DNA from: Saccharothrix deserti
Lineage (GTDB): Bacteria; Actinomycetota; Actinomycetes; Mycobacteriales; Pseudonocardiaceae
Direction: 5' to 3'
DNA length: 64,000 bases
NCBI RefSeq assembly: GCF_009769385.1
Contig: NZ_VKAB01000002.1
Coordinates: forward strand, 372,001 to 436,000
The position numbers were made by a program, and so were the translations under genes. This document shows positions 24,947-33,604 of this stretch, piece after piece (positions within the stretch are counted from its first letter, which is position 1; the number at the start of each line of letters is the position of its first letter). The notes under the pieces are model-generated. The model did not search any database. It worked only from the letters and a program-made list of their open reading frames with translations, and was not told where the DNA came from.

Positions 24947-27738
24947 GTCGGCTTGCCCCGGAACCGGATCGGCCAGTCGCCGGGGAACGGCTCGAACAAC
25001 GGCAACACCGCGCGCAGGGCGGCGATCGGGTCTGCCAAGCCCGAGTACTCCCGCGTCGCGGCGGTCAACGCGTCCGGGCGGTCACGGCCGACGAACACCC
25101 GTTCCAGGTCACGCTCGGCGTTGGTGCGGCGCAACAGTTCCGAGTACTGCTCCTCCCAGGTCCGACCGGCGAGCACCAGACCGCGCGCCGCCCACAGCGG
25201 AGTGTCCGGGTGCACCTCGGTCGTCTTCCCGCGATGCAGAGCCACCAACACGTCGTGCCAACGGTACGGGCCGGCCTGCCACTCGACCTCCACCCCGCAC
25301 GAGGAGCCGGCACGCCCCGCCAACCGGTCCCGAGCCTGCCGGGCAACGTGCACGGCCAGGTGATCGGGATCGTAGAACGGCACCAGGTCCCGGTACCGGA
25401 CATCGACCCCGCGCTGCGCCAGCAAACCGACCGCGCGTTCCAACCGCGGCGGGTCACCGTCGAGCCGGTCCAACCACCCACCCGCGGGCACCGGCGACGG
25501 GCGGCCGATCACGTGCGCCAGCACGAGGAGTTCCACCCAGATGGTCAGCTCCGGCTGCGAAGCCACCTGCCAGGCCTCGCTGATCTGCCGCAAAGTGCAA
25601 GGCGCCGCACGGCATTCCGGCCGACACGCCAGGGTGTGCATGCCGATCCCCCGCACCACCCCCATCGGCACGTCGATCGACTCGCGGTCCTCGCCGAGCG
25701 GGATCCCGAGCAGCACCGGCCGGTCCATCCCGTCGGCGAACACGGCCGCGCGACCGGGCGGCAGCGACACCACGTGCCGGGACTGCACCTCGTCCAGGTT
25801 CATCGTCGCGCCCACGGCGTCGCGGTCGTCGGCGGCGGGCAACCGGTGCACGATCTTGAGCGCGGTGTTCTTCAAGACGTCCGGGATGATCTTGGCCGGG
25901 ATCTGCTCGGCGATCACCACGCCCTCGCCGTACGCCCGGATCTCCGCCAGCAACGCCGCGAACATCTCCACCGCGTGCGACGCGGGGCTGCCCGGCGGCA
26001 CGTTCTTCAGCAGCCGGTGCGCCTCCTCCACGACCGTCACGTGCCGCAGCCCCACCGCACCGGACGTCCGCCGCACCCGCAGGTGCTCGACCAGCCGGAT
26101 CAGCACCGCGCCGATGAAGAACGCCTTGTCCTGGTCGTTGCCGACGTCCTCGATCTCCAGCACCACGTTGCGGCGCAACAGGTCCGCCACGTCCAGCGGC
26201 AACCCGCCCTCGAAGAACCGACCGGGCGTGCCGAGCCGCAACGACCCGAGCCGGACGTCGACGAAACCGCGGACGTTGGCGCTGATCTCCTTGCCGTACC
26301 CGATGTCCTCGACCACCTGCCGTGCCGCGCTCTGGAGATCGCGCAACGTCGGGTACCGGGGCTCGGCCGCGGGAAACCGACTGCTGCTCAACGCCAGGTT
26401 CCAGCCGTACTCCTCGTAACACCGCGTCAGCCCCTGGGCGAGGACCTGCGGGAACGGCTCCTCCGCCTGGAAAGCGGCCAGGAACAGCTCGCGCACGAGG
26501 TCGACGTGCGTCTGGAGCGGGAATCCCGGCTCCGGTTCCAGCGGGTTGAGGCCGAGCGGAACGGCGTCCGGGTCACCCGGCCGGATGACGGCCACCTCGC
26601 CGTCGGGCCACAGCCGGCCGGCCATCCGCGCGTACTCCGCCTTGGCCGGCTCGATCACCAGCCACGGCACACCCGCCCGGTGCAGTCCCTCCAACAGGTG
26701 ACGCACCGTCTGCGACTTGCCGGAACCGGTGGCGCCCGCGACGAACACGTGCCGGTTCAGCGTCCCGGTGCCCACGCTCAGCTCCCCGATCGGACGACCG
26801 GCCGTGTCGAGCACCGAACCCAGCGGGATCGACCCCGTCACCTCGGACGTCAGGTCGAACTCGGCCCGCTCCACCAGCCGCACACCGGGGATCTCGCGCA
26901 CCGGCGGCCGGGCCAGTGTCGACAGCAGCTCGGTGCTGCCCGCGAACGGCGAGGACGCGCCGCCCACCGGACGCACCGGCGCGTCGTCGACCTCGTCCAG
27001 CGAACCGGTGTCCGCACCGGGCCTCAACGCGTACGGCAGCTCGTCCAGATCACCCGAACTGCACAACAACGCCGCCGCACGCCGAGCGTTCGCCCCGGTG
27101 TCGGCGCCCACGAAGACGTGCACGTTCCACATGCCGCTGACCCGCGCCCGGGACAACTCCCGGTAACGCCCCTCGGCACGCTCCAACGCCACCCGGTCGG
27201 ACTGCGAGTTCTCCCGCTGCCGCAAGCGCGGGATCTCGTTGGCGATCGAGACCAACTCGAACTCGACCGTGTCGGAGGGCACCGGTTCGGCGACGACCAC
27301 CCAGGCGAACGGCTGCCCCATGAACACCACGTAGTCGTCGAAACCGCCGCGGCGCTGGGGGATGCCGTTGCCCTCCTCCCCCGGCAGCCACAGCGAGTCC
27401 GTCTGTCCGGTGCACCGCATCCACACGTCGAACTCGTCGAACAGCTCGTCGGCCTCGTCACCCGGCACGACCTCGCCGACGCTGCCCGGCGGGTAGAGCA
27501 ACGCGCCGTCACCGGCGGGCGGGAACCACGGACGGCCGCCGACCAGCACGTGCACCCGTTCGGAACGAGGACGCCGCAGCCACGCCGTGGCGAGCACCGG
27601 GCGTTCCGCACCCGAGCCCGCCAGCTCGACGTGCGCGGCGGTCAGCGCCGCGAACAGCTGGGCCGGACGCGGGTCCGGGTCCGTGCCGCCGGGCACGGCG
27701 AGCACCCGGTGGAAGTTCACACCGTCGAGTGGCCGCAC
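24943..27738 (-). CDS. HerA/VirB4-like (DUF87-type) ATPase
   Basis: A 931-residue ATPase. The first 300 residues form an uncharacterised domain; residues about 300-720 are a HerA/FtsK-superfamily motor with Walker A GATGSGKS at 335-342, Walker B TVVEEAHRLL near 568, and a pre-Walker beta-barrel (GSIPLGSVLDTAGRPIG) typical of HerA-like enzymes. The C-terminal 200 residues are specific to this protein and include Cys pairs (CRPECRAAPC). GTG at 27738 starts 4 bases after the upstream stop. Such motors move DNA or proteins; here the downstream toxin-immunity pair suggests effector export. Confidence 0.83.
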   Translation of the reverse strand: MRPLDGVNFHRVLAVPGGTDPDPRPAQLFAALTAAHVELAGSGAERPVLATAWLRRPRSERVHVLVGGRPWFPPAGDGALLYPPGSVGEVVPGDEADELFDEFDVWMRCTGQTDSLWLPGEEGNGIPQRRGGFDDYVVFMGQPFAWVVVAEPVPSDTVEFELVSIANEIPRLRQRENSQSDRVALERAEGRYRELSRARVSGMWNVHVFVGADTGANARRAAALLCSSGDLDELPYALRPGADTGSLDEVDDAPVRPVGGASSPFAGSTELLSTLARPPVREIPGVRLVERAEFDLTSEVTGSIPLGSVLDTAGRPIGELSVGTGTLNRHVFVAGATGSGKSQTVRHLLEGLHRAGVPWLVIEPAKAEYARMAGRLWPDGEVAVIRPGDPDAVPLGLNPLEPEPGFPLQTHVDLVRELFLAAFQAEEPFPQVLAQGLTRCYEEYGWNLALSSSRFPAAEPRYPTLRDLQSAARQVVEDIGYGKEISANVRGFVDVRLGSLRLGTPGRFFEGGLPLDVADLLRRNVVLEIEDVGNDQDKAFFIGAVLIRLVEHLRVRRTSGAVGLRHVTVVEEAHRLLKNVPPGSPASHAVEMFAALLAEIRAYGEGVVIAEQIPAKIIPDVLKNTALKIVHRLPAADDRDAVGATMNLDEVQSRHVVSLPPGRAAVFADGMDRPVLLGIPLGEDRESIDVPMGVVRGIGMHTLACRPECRAAPCTLRQISEAWQVASQPELTIWVELLVLAHVIGRPSPVPAGGWLDRLDGDPPRLERAVGLLAQRGVDVRYRDLVPFYDPDHLAVHVARQARDRLAGRAGSSCGVEVEWQAGPYRWHDVLVALHRGKTTEVHPDTPLWAARGLVLAGRTWEEQYSELLRRTNAERDLERVFVGRDRPDALTAATREYSGLADPIAALRAVLPLFEPFPGDWPIRFRGKPT

Positions 27739-27742
27739 CGGC

Positions 27743-29602
27743 TCAGCCCAGCCGCGGGGTCTGGGACACCTTGTCCAGCAGCACGATCCCCGGGTTGCAG
27801 TCGCCGAGCACCGCGCGCCGTCCGGACCGCGCCGTCTCCACCATGATGAACGACGTCACGGGCAGCGCCTGGATCGACGTCGGCTCCACCGAGAACTCGT
27901 AGACCCGGCTGGCGGCCTGGCCGTTCGTGGTCGAGTCGGCCTCGGAGTAGCTGTCGGTGTCCTGCCACGTCGACGTGCGCGTCCGGGTGACCGACGAGCT
28001 GGAGCCGCTGCTGTACGACGTCGAGCCGCCGCCGGAGCTGGACGAGGAGCTGCCGTACTGCCGCGAGACGCTGTCCGAGCCACCGACGCTGACCGCCCGG
28101 CCCTCGGTGATCGTCTTGCCGACCTGGTAGGTGAGCTGGCTGAGGGTGAACTTGTGCTCCCGGCCGATGTACTCCGCCGCGACCGCGGCCTCCTTGCCGT
28201 TGCCCAGCCGCATCACGACGGACACGCTGTCCGCGGAGCCGAGGAGTTGTTGCAGGTCCTCGTCCAGCCGGTGCATCATCAAGATCAGCATCACGCCGGT
28301 GCGCTCGGCCTGACGGGTCAGCTCGCGCAACGCGGACACGCCGACCTCGTCGGCGCCCGCGACCACCAGCACCCCGGAGCCGCGCCCGCGCGGCGTGTCG
28401 CGCAGGTCGTGCAGCACCCGGTGGAACAACAGCCGGTCGATCAGGTCCTTGCGGCGGCGGTGCGAGCTCGCCGTCCCGATGACGGCGACACCGCGCTCGC
28501 GCCGGATCGAGTCGAGCGACGCGCCGCCGGCGGGCGTCACGTCACCGCGCACGACGAGGTCGAGCACGCTGGAGAGGAACTGCAGCTCCTGGCGGGTCTG
28601 TTCGGTGTGCACGACGACGTCGACCGCCGCATTCAGCTTCCCGACCTCGGCCGCGGTGAGCGGGCCGTCCGGGCCGCCGTCGTAGATGCGGCGGAGCACC
28701 TTCAGCCCCGCCGCGAGCCGGGCGAACGTCGGCCGCTCGACCAGCCGGTCGAGCACCGCCACGAACAGCTCGGCGTCCAAGGCCCGCAGGTCGGGGCCGT
28801 TGGCGGCGGGCCGCATGGTGGACACGGCCTCGGCCAGCAGCTCGGCCAGCTCCTCGCTGCCCAGGCCTTCGATCAGGTCGAGGTCGGCGAACTGGTCGGG
28901 CAGCTCCAGATCGGTCACCGGCAGGTCGTGCCGCAGGGCGACGGCCGCGAGACCGCCTGCCACCTGCTGTTCGGTGAAGTCGAGCACCATCATGGCGTTG
29001 CCCTGCTTCAACAGCGTCGCGCCGAAGGTGGCGAGCAGGGCGGCCCAGCCGTCCTCGGTGCCGCCGAACACGTCGATCCGGCTCGGCCGGCCGCGCAGCA
29101 CCAGCGGGTACCAGCGCATGGTCGACACCCACCGCATCAGCTCGGAGGCGTTGTGCGCGTTGACCCGGTCCTGCCAGTGGGCGTGGGCGCGCTGGTAGTC
29201 GCGCCACAGGTCCTCGCGGTACTGCCGGTAGTTGCTCCGGATCTTGGCCGCGCTCAGGCGCGCACTGACGATCGGAACGACCAGGATCACCAGACCGACA
29301 CCGGTCATGAACAGTGCGCCGGCCACGGCGGGACCATCCTGCGTGGACAGCGCGATCATGAGCATCAGCAGGCCGGGGAACAGGACGAGCAGGCCGCAGC
29401 CGATGGCGGCGCCGGGCGCGCGTGACTGCACCCCGGCCGGGACCGGGGGCTCGTACCAGACCGGTGGCTGGTTCGCCTCGGGGCTGAGGGTGACCGGCGC
29501 GGGCTCGAGGTACTCCCAGCCGAGCCGGTCGACGTTCACGGACAGCCGGTCGACCAGACCCCTGTCGAGCGTCCCTTCGGGCAACGCGTCCCACCTCCAC
29601 AT
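27743..29602 (-). CDS. membrane-bound degenerate VirD4/TraG-like ATPase-fold protein
   Basis: A 619-residue protein with two helices near the N-terminus (about 65-86 and 92-114). The cytoplasmic part has the layout of a coupling-protein ATPase but without a P-loop: the Walker A position reads VFGGTEDGWAA (178-188), the following strand MMVLDFTEQ (204-212), the Walker B-like strand VLVVAGADEV (411-420), and the sensor region TGVMLILMMHRLDEDL. A Ser-rich stretch lies at 509-560. ATG at 29602 is given; TTG at 29584 has a better ribosome site (GGAGG, 9 bases away) and may be the true start. It heads the toxin operon and may dock the HerA-like motor at the membrane (inference). Confidence 0.7.
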   Translation of the reverse strand: MWRWDALPEGTLDRGLVDRLSVNVDRLGWEYLEPAPVTLSPEANQPPVWYEPPVPAGVQSRAPGAAIGCGLLVLFPGLLMLMIALSTQDGPAVAGALFMTGVGLVILVVPIVSARLSAAKIRSNYRQYREDLWRDYQRAHAHWQDRVNAHNASELMRWVSTMRWYPLVLRGRPSRIDVFGGTEDGWAALLATFGATLLKQGNAMMVLDFTEQQVAGGLAAVALRHDLPVTDLELPDQFADLDLIEGLGSEELAELLAEAVSTMRPAANGPDLRALDAELFVAVLDRLVERPTFARLAAGLKVLRRIYDGGPDGPLTAAEVGKLNAAVDVVVHTEQTRQELQFLSSVLDLVVRGDVTPAGGASLDSIRRERGVAVIGTASSHRRRKDLIDRLLFHRVLHDLRDTPRGRGSGVLVVAGADEVGVSALRELTRQAERTGVMLILMMHRLDEDLQQLLGSADSVSVVMRLGNGKEAAVAAEYIGREHKFTLSQLTYQVGKTITEGRAVSVGGSDSVSRQYGSSSSSSGGGSTSYSSGSSSSVTRTRTSTWQDTDSYSEADSTTNGQAASRVYEFSVEPTSIQALPVTSFIMVETARSGRRAVLGDCNPGIVLLDKVSQTPRLG

Positions 29603-29704
29603 CCGGTGACGGGGAACCGTACACAAAGGTCAACTGCGGCCGCCGGGATTGGCGCGAACTCACCCTGAAAGCCGGACGCCGCCCGCCCGGCTCTACTCGG
29701 AGTT

Positions 29705-30400
29705 TCACCGGTTCCGGTCGCCGTTCGGTGAGGTGGGGACGATGAGACCGCTCTCGTAGGCGACCACGACGGCCTGCGCCCGGCTGGCCAGGCCGAGCTT
29801 GCCCATCGTCCGCTTGACGTGCGTCTTCACCGTCGCCTCGCTGAGCACCAGCCGCTGGGCGATCTGGCCGTTGGTCAGCCCGTTGCCGACCAGGCGCAGC
29901 ACCTCGGTCTCCCGCGCGGTCAGGGCGGCGAGTTGCGGCGCGCCCACGGCGGTGGCCCGGTGGTGCTGGGCGTAGGTCTCGATCAGCCGGTGGGTGATGT
30001 GCGGTGCGATCAGGATGTCGCCGGCCGCGATGGTGCGGACCGCGGAGATGATGCGCTCCGGCGGGGTGTCCTTGACCAGGAAACCCGAGGCGCCCTCACC
30101 CAGCGCGGTGTAGACGTACTCCGGCAGGTCGAACGTGGTCAGCACGACCACGCGCGGCGGGTCCTCGCGGTGCGCTGCCCGTTCGGCCAGGATGCGGCGG
30201 GTGGCGCCGATGCCGTCCAGCACGGGCATCCGGATGTCCATCAGGATCACGTCGGGCGCGGTCTCGGCGGCCAGGGCCACCGCCTGCTCGCCGTCGGCGG
30301 CCTCGCCGACGACCTCGAAACCGGGTGCTGCGGTGAACAGGGCGACGAGGCCGGCGCGGATCAGCGCCTGGTCGTCGGCGACGAGCACGCGGATGCTCAT
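29705..30400 (-). CDS. NarL/LuxR-family response regulator
   Basis: A 231-residue response regulator. Receiver motifs: VLVADDQALIRAG, phospho-Asp in VILMDIRMPVLDG, Lys in SGFLVKDT. The LuxR helix-turn-helix spans LTARETEVLRLVGNGLTNGQ to TVKTHVKRTMGKLGLASR. ATG at 30400 overlaps the kinase stop as ATGA. It is about 58% similar by eye to the regulator at 17171 but belongs to a separate pair. The neighbour across the divergent promoter is a serine hydrolase, a possible target. Confidence 0.93.
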   Translation of the reverse strand: MSIRVLVADDQALIRAGLVALFTAAPGFEVVGEAADGEQAVALAAETAPDVILMDIRMPVLDGIGATRRILAERAAHREDPPRVVVLTTFDLPEYVYTALGEGASGFLVKDTPPERIISAVRTIAAGDILIAPHITHRLIETYAQHHRATAVGAPQLAALTARETEVLRLVGNGLTNGQIAQRLVLSEATVKTHVKRTMGKLGLASRAQAVVVAYESGLIVPTSPNGDRNR

Positions 30401-31515
30401 CGGGCCGCCACCTCGCCCATCGGCAGGCGGAGGACGACGCCGAACCCGCCGTCCGCGGTCGGGCCGGCGGTGAGCACTCCCCCGTACAGCTCGGCGCGTT
30501 CCCGCATGCCCCGGATGCCGTGCGGCGTGTGGTCCGCGCCCGGCCCACCGTTGGCGGTCGCCTTGCCGTTGTCGGTCACCTTCAGCACGAGCGTCTGCTC
30601 TCCGTAGTCCACGTCGATCCGCGCGGCGGCCGGTCCGGCGTGCTTGAGCACGTTGGTCAACGACTCCTGCGCCACCCGGTACGCGCACAGGTCCGGCCCC
30701 GGCTGGAGTTCGCGGGCCTTCCCGGTGACCACCACGTCCACCGGCAGCCCCGCGCCGCGGGCGCGTTCCACCAACTCGTCGAGCGCCGCCAGGCCCGGTT
30801 GCGGGCGGTAGTCCGCGTCGTGGTCGACGCGCAGCACGTCGAGCAGGCGGCGCATCTCGGTCAACGCCTCGCGGCTGGCGTCCCCGACGGTGGTGATCGC
30901 CTTGCGCGCCGTCGACAGGTCCGTGTCCAGCACGTACTGCGCCACGCCCGCCTGGAGGGAGATCACCGACATGTGGTGCGCCACGATGTCGTGCAGCTCC
31001 CGCGCGATGCGCACCCGTTCGTCCGCGACCGCCCGCGCCGCCTCCTCGGCCAGCCGCTCGGCGCGTTCCGCCCAGCGCTTCGTGCCCTCGCCCAACACCC
31101 ACGCGCCCAGCACGACCAGGATCCCCTGCACGACCTCCGACCACGCGATCACCCCGGCGAGCCCCATGTAGGCGACCACCACCACGGCCGCCGTCAACAC
31201 GACCACGAGCGCGGCCACCAGCCGCGACCGCAGGGTGGCCACGGTGAACACGCCCACCAGCACACCCACCCCGGCGCTGGGCAGACCGCCGTAGTCGAGC
31301 AGGCTGTAGCCGGCCAGCGCGCCGAGCACGACGGTCATCGTCGCCACGGGCGCGATCTGGCGCAGCGCGATCGGCGCGACGGTGAGCGCGGCCAGCACGT
31401 AGGCGGCCCAGCCGATCCGGCCGCCGGTGTGGCTGACCGTGGTGACCACGGTCAACGACGTCAGCACCACCGCGAGCAGCACGTCCAGCCGGATCGGTTT
31501 GAGTTTCGCCAGCAC
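30397..31515 (-). CDS. sensor histidine kinase, DesK/LiaS type
   Basis: A kinase of about 372 residues with five to six membrane helices (LLAVVLTSLTVVTTVSH through VVQGILVVLGAWVLGEG), the HisKA_3 helix RIARELHDIVAHHMSVISLQ and an HATPase_c domain (KVTDNGKATANGGPGADH, GIRGMRERAELYGG). GTG at 31515 is used because the frame further upstream (to ATG 31599) would put the operator-like palindrome at 31575 inside the coding region; a start at 31599 cannot be excluded. No clear ribosome site. It forms a coupled pair with the regulator downstream. Confidence 0.87.
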   Translation of the reverse strand: MLAKLKPIRLDVLLAVVLTSLTVVTTVSHTGGRIGWAAYVLAALTVAPIALRQIAPVATMTVVLGALAGYSLLDYGGLPSAGVGVLVGVFTVATLRSRLVAALVVVLTAAVVVVAYMGLAGVIAWSEVVQGILVVLGAWVLGEGTKRWAERAERLAEEAARAVADERVRIARELHDIVAHHMSVISLQAGVAQYVLDTDLSTARKAITTVGDASREALTEMRRLLDVLRVDHDADYRPQPGLAALDELVERARGAGLPVDVVVTGKARELQPGPDLCAYRVAQESLTNVLKHAGPAAARIDVDYGEQTLVLKVTDNGKATANGGPGADHTPHGIRGMRERAELYGGVLTAGPTADGGFGVVLRLPMGEVAAR

Positions 31516-31574
31516 CGGCCCAAGGTAGTGGCCTGCCGCGGCACCCGTCGCCACCCCGTGGGCGGATGTGCCGG

Positions 31575-31590
31575 TACCCCCGTGGGGGTA
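31575..31590. promoter_or_regulatory. TACCCCC-GT-GGGGGTA inverted repeat in divergent promoter
   Basis: Two perfect 7-bp arms separated by GT, between the kinase gene (minus) and the serine hydrolase gene (plus). The arm sequence resembles CsoR/RcnR-type metal-repressor operators and also sites of self-regulating two-component systems. A role for the adjacent response regulator is the simplest guess. Confidence 0.45.
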
Positions 31591-31650
31591 GCCGAACATG
31601 CCGTTGTGGGACGACGACGCGGGGCCGTCGAGTGCCTAACGTTCGGTGAC

Positions 31651-32841
31651 ATGAAAAGACTCTGCGCCACAGTGATGATCGCGGTGCTGGGCGTCGCCAC
31701 GGCGGGCACGGCGGCCGCCGACCACCGCACCGGCACCGGCGCCCTCCAGCGGCACGCGGACGCGCTGCTCGACTTCGGCGCGCCCGGCGTGCTGGTCGAG
31801 CTCGACACCCCGCGCGGCGACGTGAAGGTGCGCAGCGGTTACGGCGACGTCGAGGCCGGTACGCCCGTGCCGTGGAAGGCCAAGTTCCGCATCGGCAGCT
31901 ACACCAAGACGTTCGTGGCGGCGACCGTGCTGCAACTCGTCGGCGAGGGCCGGATGTCCCTTGAGGACACCGTCGAACGCTGGCTGCCCGGCGTCGTCAC
32001 GGGCAACGGCAACGACGGCACGAAGATCACCGTGCGGCAGCTGTTGCAGCACACCAGCGGCCTGTACAACTACCTCGGCCGGATGCCGGAGCTGTTCCTG
32101 GAGGAGGAGTTCCGGAAGAACCGGTTCCGGACCGTGACGCCGGAGCAGGCCGTCGCGCTGGCCATGCAGGAGCCGCCGGACTTCGCGCCCGGCACCGACT
32201 GGAACTACTCCAACACCGGCTACGCCCTGGCCGGGATGATCATCGAACGGGTCACCGGGAACACCTGGCAGCACGAGGTGCGCACCCGCGTCGTCGGACC
32301 GCTCGGCCTGCGCGACACGTACCTGCCCGGCACGTCGCCGTTCCTGCCCGTGCCGCACGCCGTGGCCTACGAGCGGTTCCCGGAGAAGGGCCTGGAGGCC
32401 GACCCGGCGGACCCGCGGTGGGGCGACCCGATCGACGTGACGGTGTACAACCCGTCGTGGGGCGGCGCGGCCGGTGACATGATCAGCACCACCGAGGACG
32501 GCAACAAGTTCCTCAAGGCGCTGCTCGGCGGCAGGGTGCTGCGGCCCGCGCAGCTGGCCGAGATGACGAAGACCGTGGACACGCCCAAGCTGTACCCGGC
32601 GTGGCCCGGCGCCCGGTACGGCCTCGGGCTCATGTGGATCCCGAACTCGTGCGGCGGCCACTGGTCGCACGGCGGCGACATCCCCGGCTTCAAGACCCGC
32701 AACGGCGTCACGCCCGACGGCGAGCGCAGCGTGATGGTGTCGGTCAACACCGACTCGATGGTCCCGAAGCCCGGCGTGACGCCGCCGGCCAAGGACGTCG
32801 CCGTGGACCTGATCGACCACGCGCTGTGCGCCGCGAAGTGA
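31651..32841 (+). CDS. secreted serine hydrolase (class C beta-lactamase / D-Ala-D-Ala carboxypeptidase family)
   Basis: A 396-residue exported enzyme. The signal peptide is residues 1-24 (RLCATVMIAVLGVATAGTAAAD). Serine-penicilloyl motifs are present in order: SYTK (SxxK, nucleophile Ser near 89), YSN in WNYSNTGYALAG (YxN), and HGG in WSHGGDIPGF in place of KTG, as in Streptomyces R61-like carboxypeptidases and esterases. It may trim cell-wall peptides or hydrolyse esters. ATG at 31651 lacks a strong ribosome site. It is followed by a hairpin terminator and is divergent from a two-component system, which may respond to the cell wall. Confidence 0.87.
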   Translation: MKRLCATVMIAVLGVATAGTAAADHRTGTGALQRHADALLDFGAPGVLVELDTPRGDVKVRSGYGDVEAGTPVPWKAKFRIGSYTKTFVAATVLQLVGEGRMSLEDTVERWLPGVVTGNGNDGTKITVRQLLQHTSGLYNYLGRMPELFLEEEFRKNRFRTVTPEQAVALAMQEPPDFAPGTDWNYSNTGYALAGMIIERVTGNTWQHEVRTRVVGPLGLRDTYLPGTSPFLPVPHAVAYERFPEKGLEADPADPRWGDPIDVTVYNPSWGGAAGDMISTTEDGNKFLKALLGGRVLRPAQLAEMTKTVDTPKLYPAWPGARYGLGLMWIPNSCGGHWSHGGDIPGFKTRNGVTPDGERSVMVSVNTDSMVPKPGVTPPAKDVAVDLIDHALCAAK

Positions 32842-32854
32842 GCTGAACCGAGCC

Positions 32855-32889
32855 GAAGGCGGTGGCACGACGGGGGTGCCACCGCCTTC
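32855..32889 (+). terminator. hairpin terminator after the serine hydrolase
   Basis: A perfect 14-bp stem (32855-32868 with 32876-32889, arm GAAGGCGGTGGCAC) and a 7-base loop, 13 bases after the stop codon. Confidence 0.8.
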
Positions 32890-32999
32890 ACCTCAGCCGC
32901 TTCGGCGATCCGGCACAGCATCCGGGACCAGCAAGGCCGCTTGCACCCGGTTCGCACAGCCTGGTCTGGCCAGGATGCGGCTCACGCAGATTTTGATTG

Positions 33000-33018
33000 T
33001 ATGCACATATATTGCATA
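33000..33018. promoter_or_regulatory. inverted repeat in AT-rich marR promoter
   Basis: TATGCA-N7-TGCATA is a perfect inverted repeat inside an AT-rich island (about 32990-33065) that stands out from the GC-rich surroundings, roughly 90 bases before the MarR start. MarR proteins usually bind such 16-20 bp palindromes in their own promoters, so autoregulation is likely. Confidence 0.5.
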
Positions 33019-33108
33019 AACAGCAATCCGCAAGTCAATCGTATTGAAAGGCATATTTGTTCAGAACACGACTGTTCGTGCACACTTGACTCGGTGAAGG
33101 AGGTACCG

Positions 33109-33564
33109 ATGCCCCTGGCCGCCCAACCGGCTCCCCGGATCGAGCTGCCCACGGAGTTCGAGCGGCGGTGGCAACGCCTCCGACTGCTCACCGGCAAGAT
33201 CCAGGAACGTCTCGAACGAGCCCTCCAGGAGCACGGCCTGTCGGTGTCGGAATACGCTGCCCTCGCCGCGCTCGCCTACTCCGACGACGGCGGCCACCTG
33301 CGCCAACAGGTCCTGGCCGAGGCCATCCCGCTGAACCAGAGTTCGCTGAGCCGCCTGGTGACGAGGCTGGAACGCGAGGGGCTGACCGAGCGCTACCACT
33401 GCATGAACGACCGGCGCGGGGTCTACACCCAGATCACCGACAACGGCAGGCGCAAGGTCGAACAGGCCCGCGAGTCCTACCTCGCCGTGCTGCACGCCGC
33501 CCTGGCCGAGGAGGAACAGGACGACGAGTTCCTCGTCGCCTACCTCACCGGCAGCACCGACTGA
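33109..33564 (+). CDS. MarR-family transcriptional regulator
   Basis: A 151-residue winged-helix regulator. The order is an N-terminal dimerisation helix (FERRWQRLRLLTGKIQERLE), helix-turn-helix QVLAEAIPLNQSSLSRLVTRLEREG given in parts QVLAEAIPLNQSS and LSRLVTRLEREGL, and the wing HCMNDRRGVYTQITDNG with the conserved Asp-Arg-Arg. ATG at 33109 has a textbook GAAGGAGGT. It sits at the end of the cyclitol cluster, convergent with its last gene, and may control the exporter and itself in response to the product (inference). Confidence 0.9.
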   Translation: MPLAAQPAPRIELPTEFERRWQRLRLLTGKIQERLERALQEHGLSVSEYAALAALAYSDDGGHLRQQVLAEAIPLNQSSLSRLVTRLEREGLTERYHCMNDRRGVYTQITDNGRRKVEQARESYLAVLHAALAEEEQDDEFLVAYLTGSTD

Positions 33565-33604
33565 GAGCCGGGCCGAACCGGACAGAGCCGGTCGGGCACG
33601 ATCG

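Noticed and set aside
24898..27846. A 982-codon plus-strand frame over the HerA-like ATPase
   Set aside because: Antisense to an ATPase with intact Walker motifs; its translation is His/Arg/Gln-rich and domain-free.
22875..29602. Standard type VII (ESX) secretion locus
   Set aside because: No WXG100 proteins, EccB/D/E, mycosin or three-ATPase-domain EccC are present.
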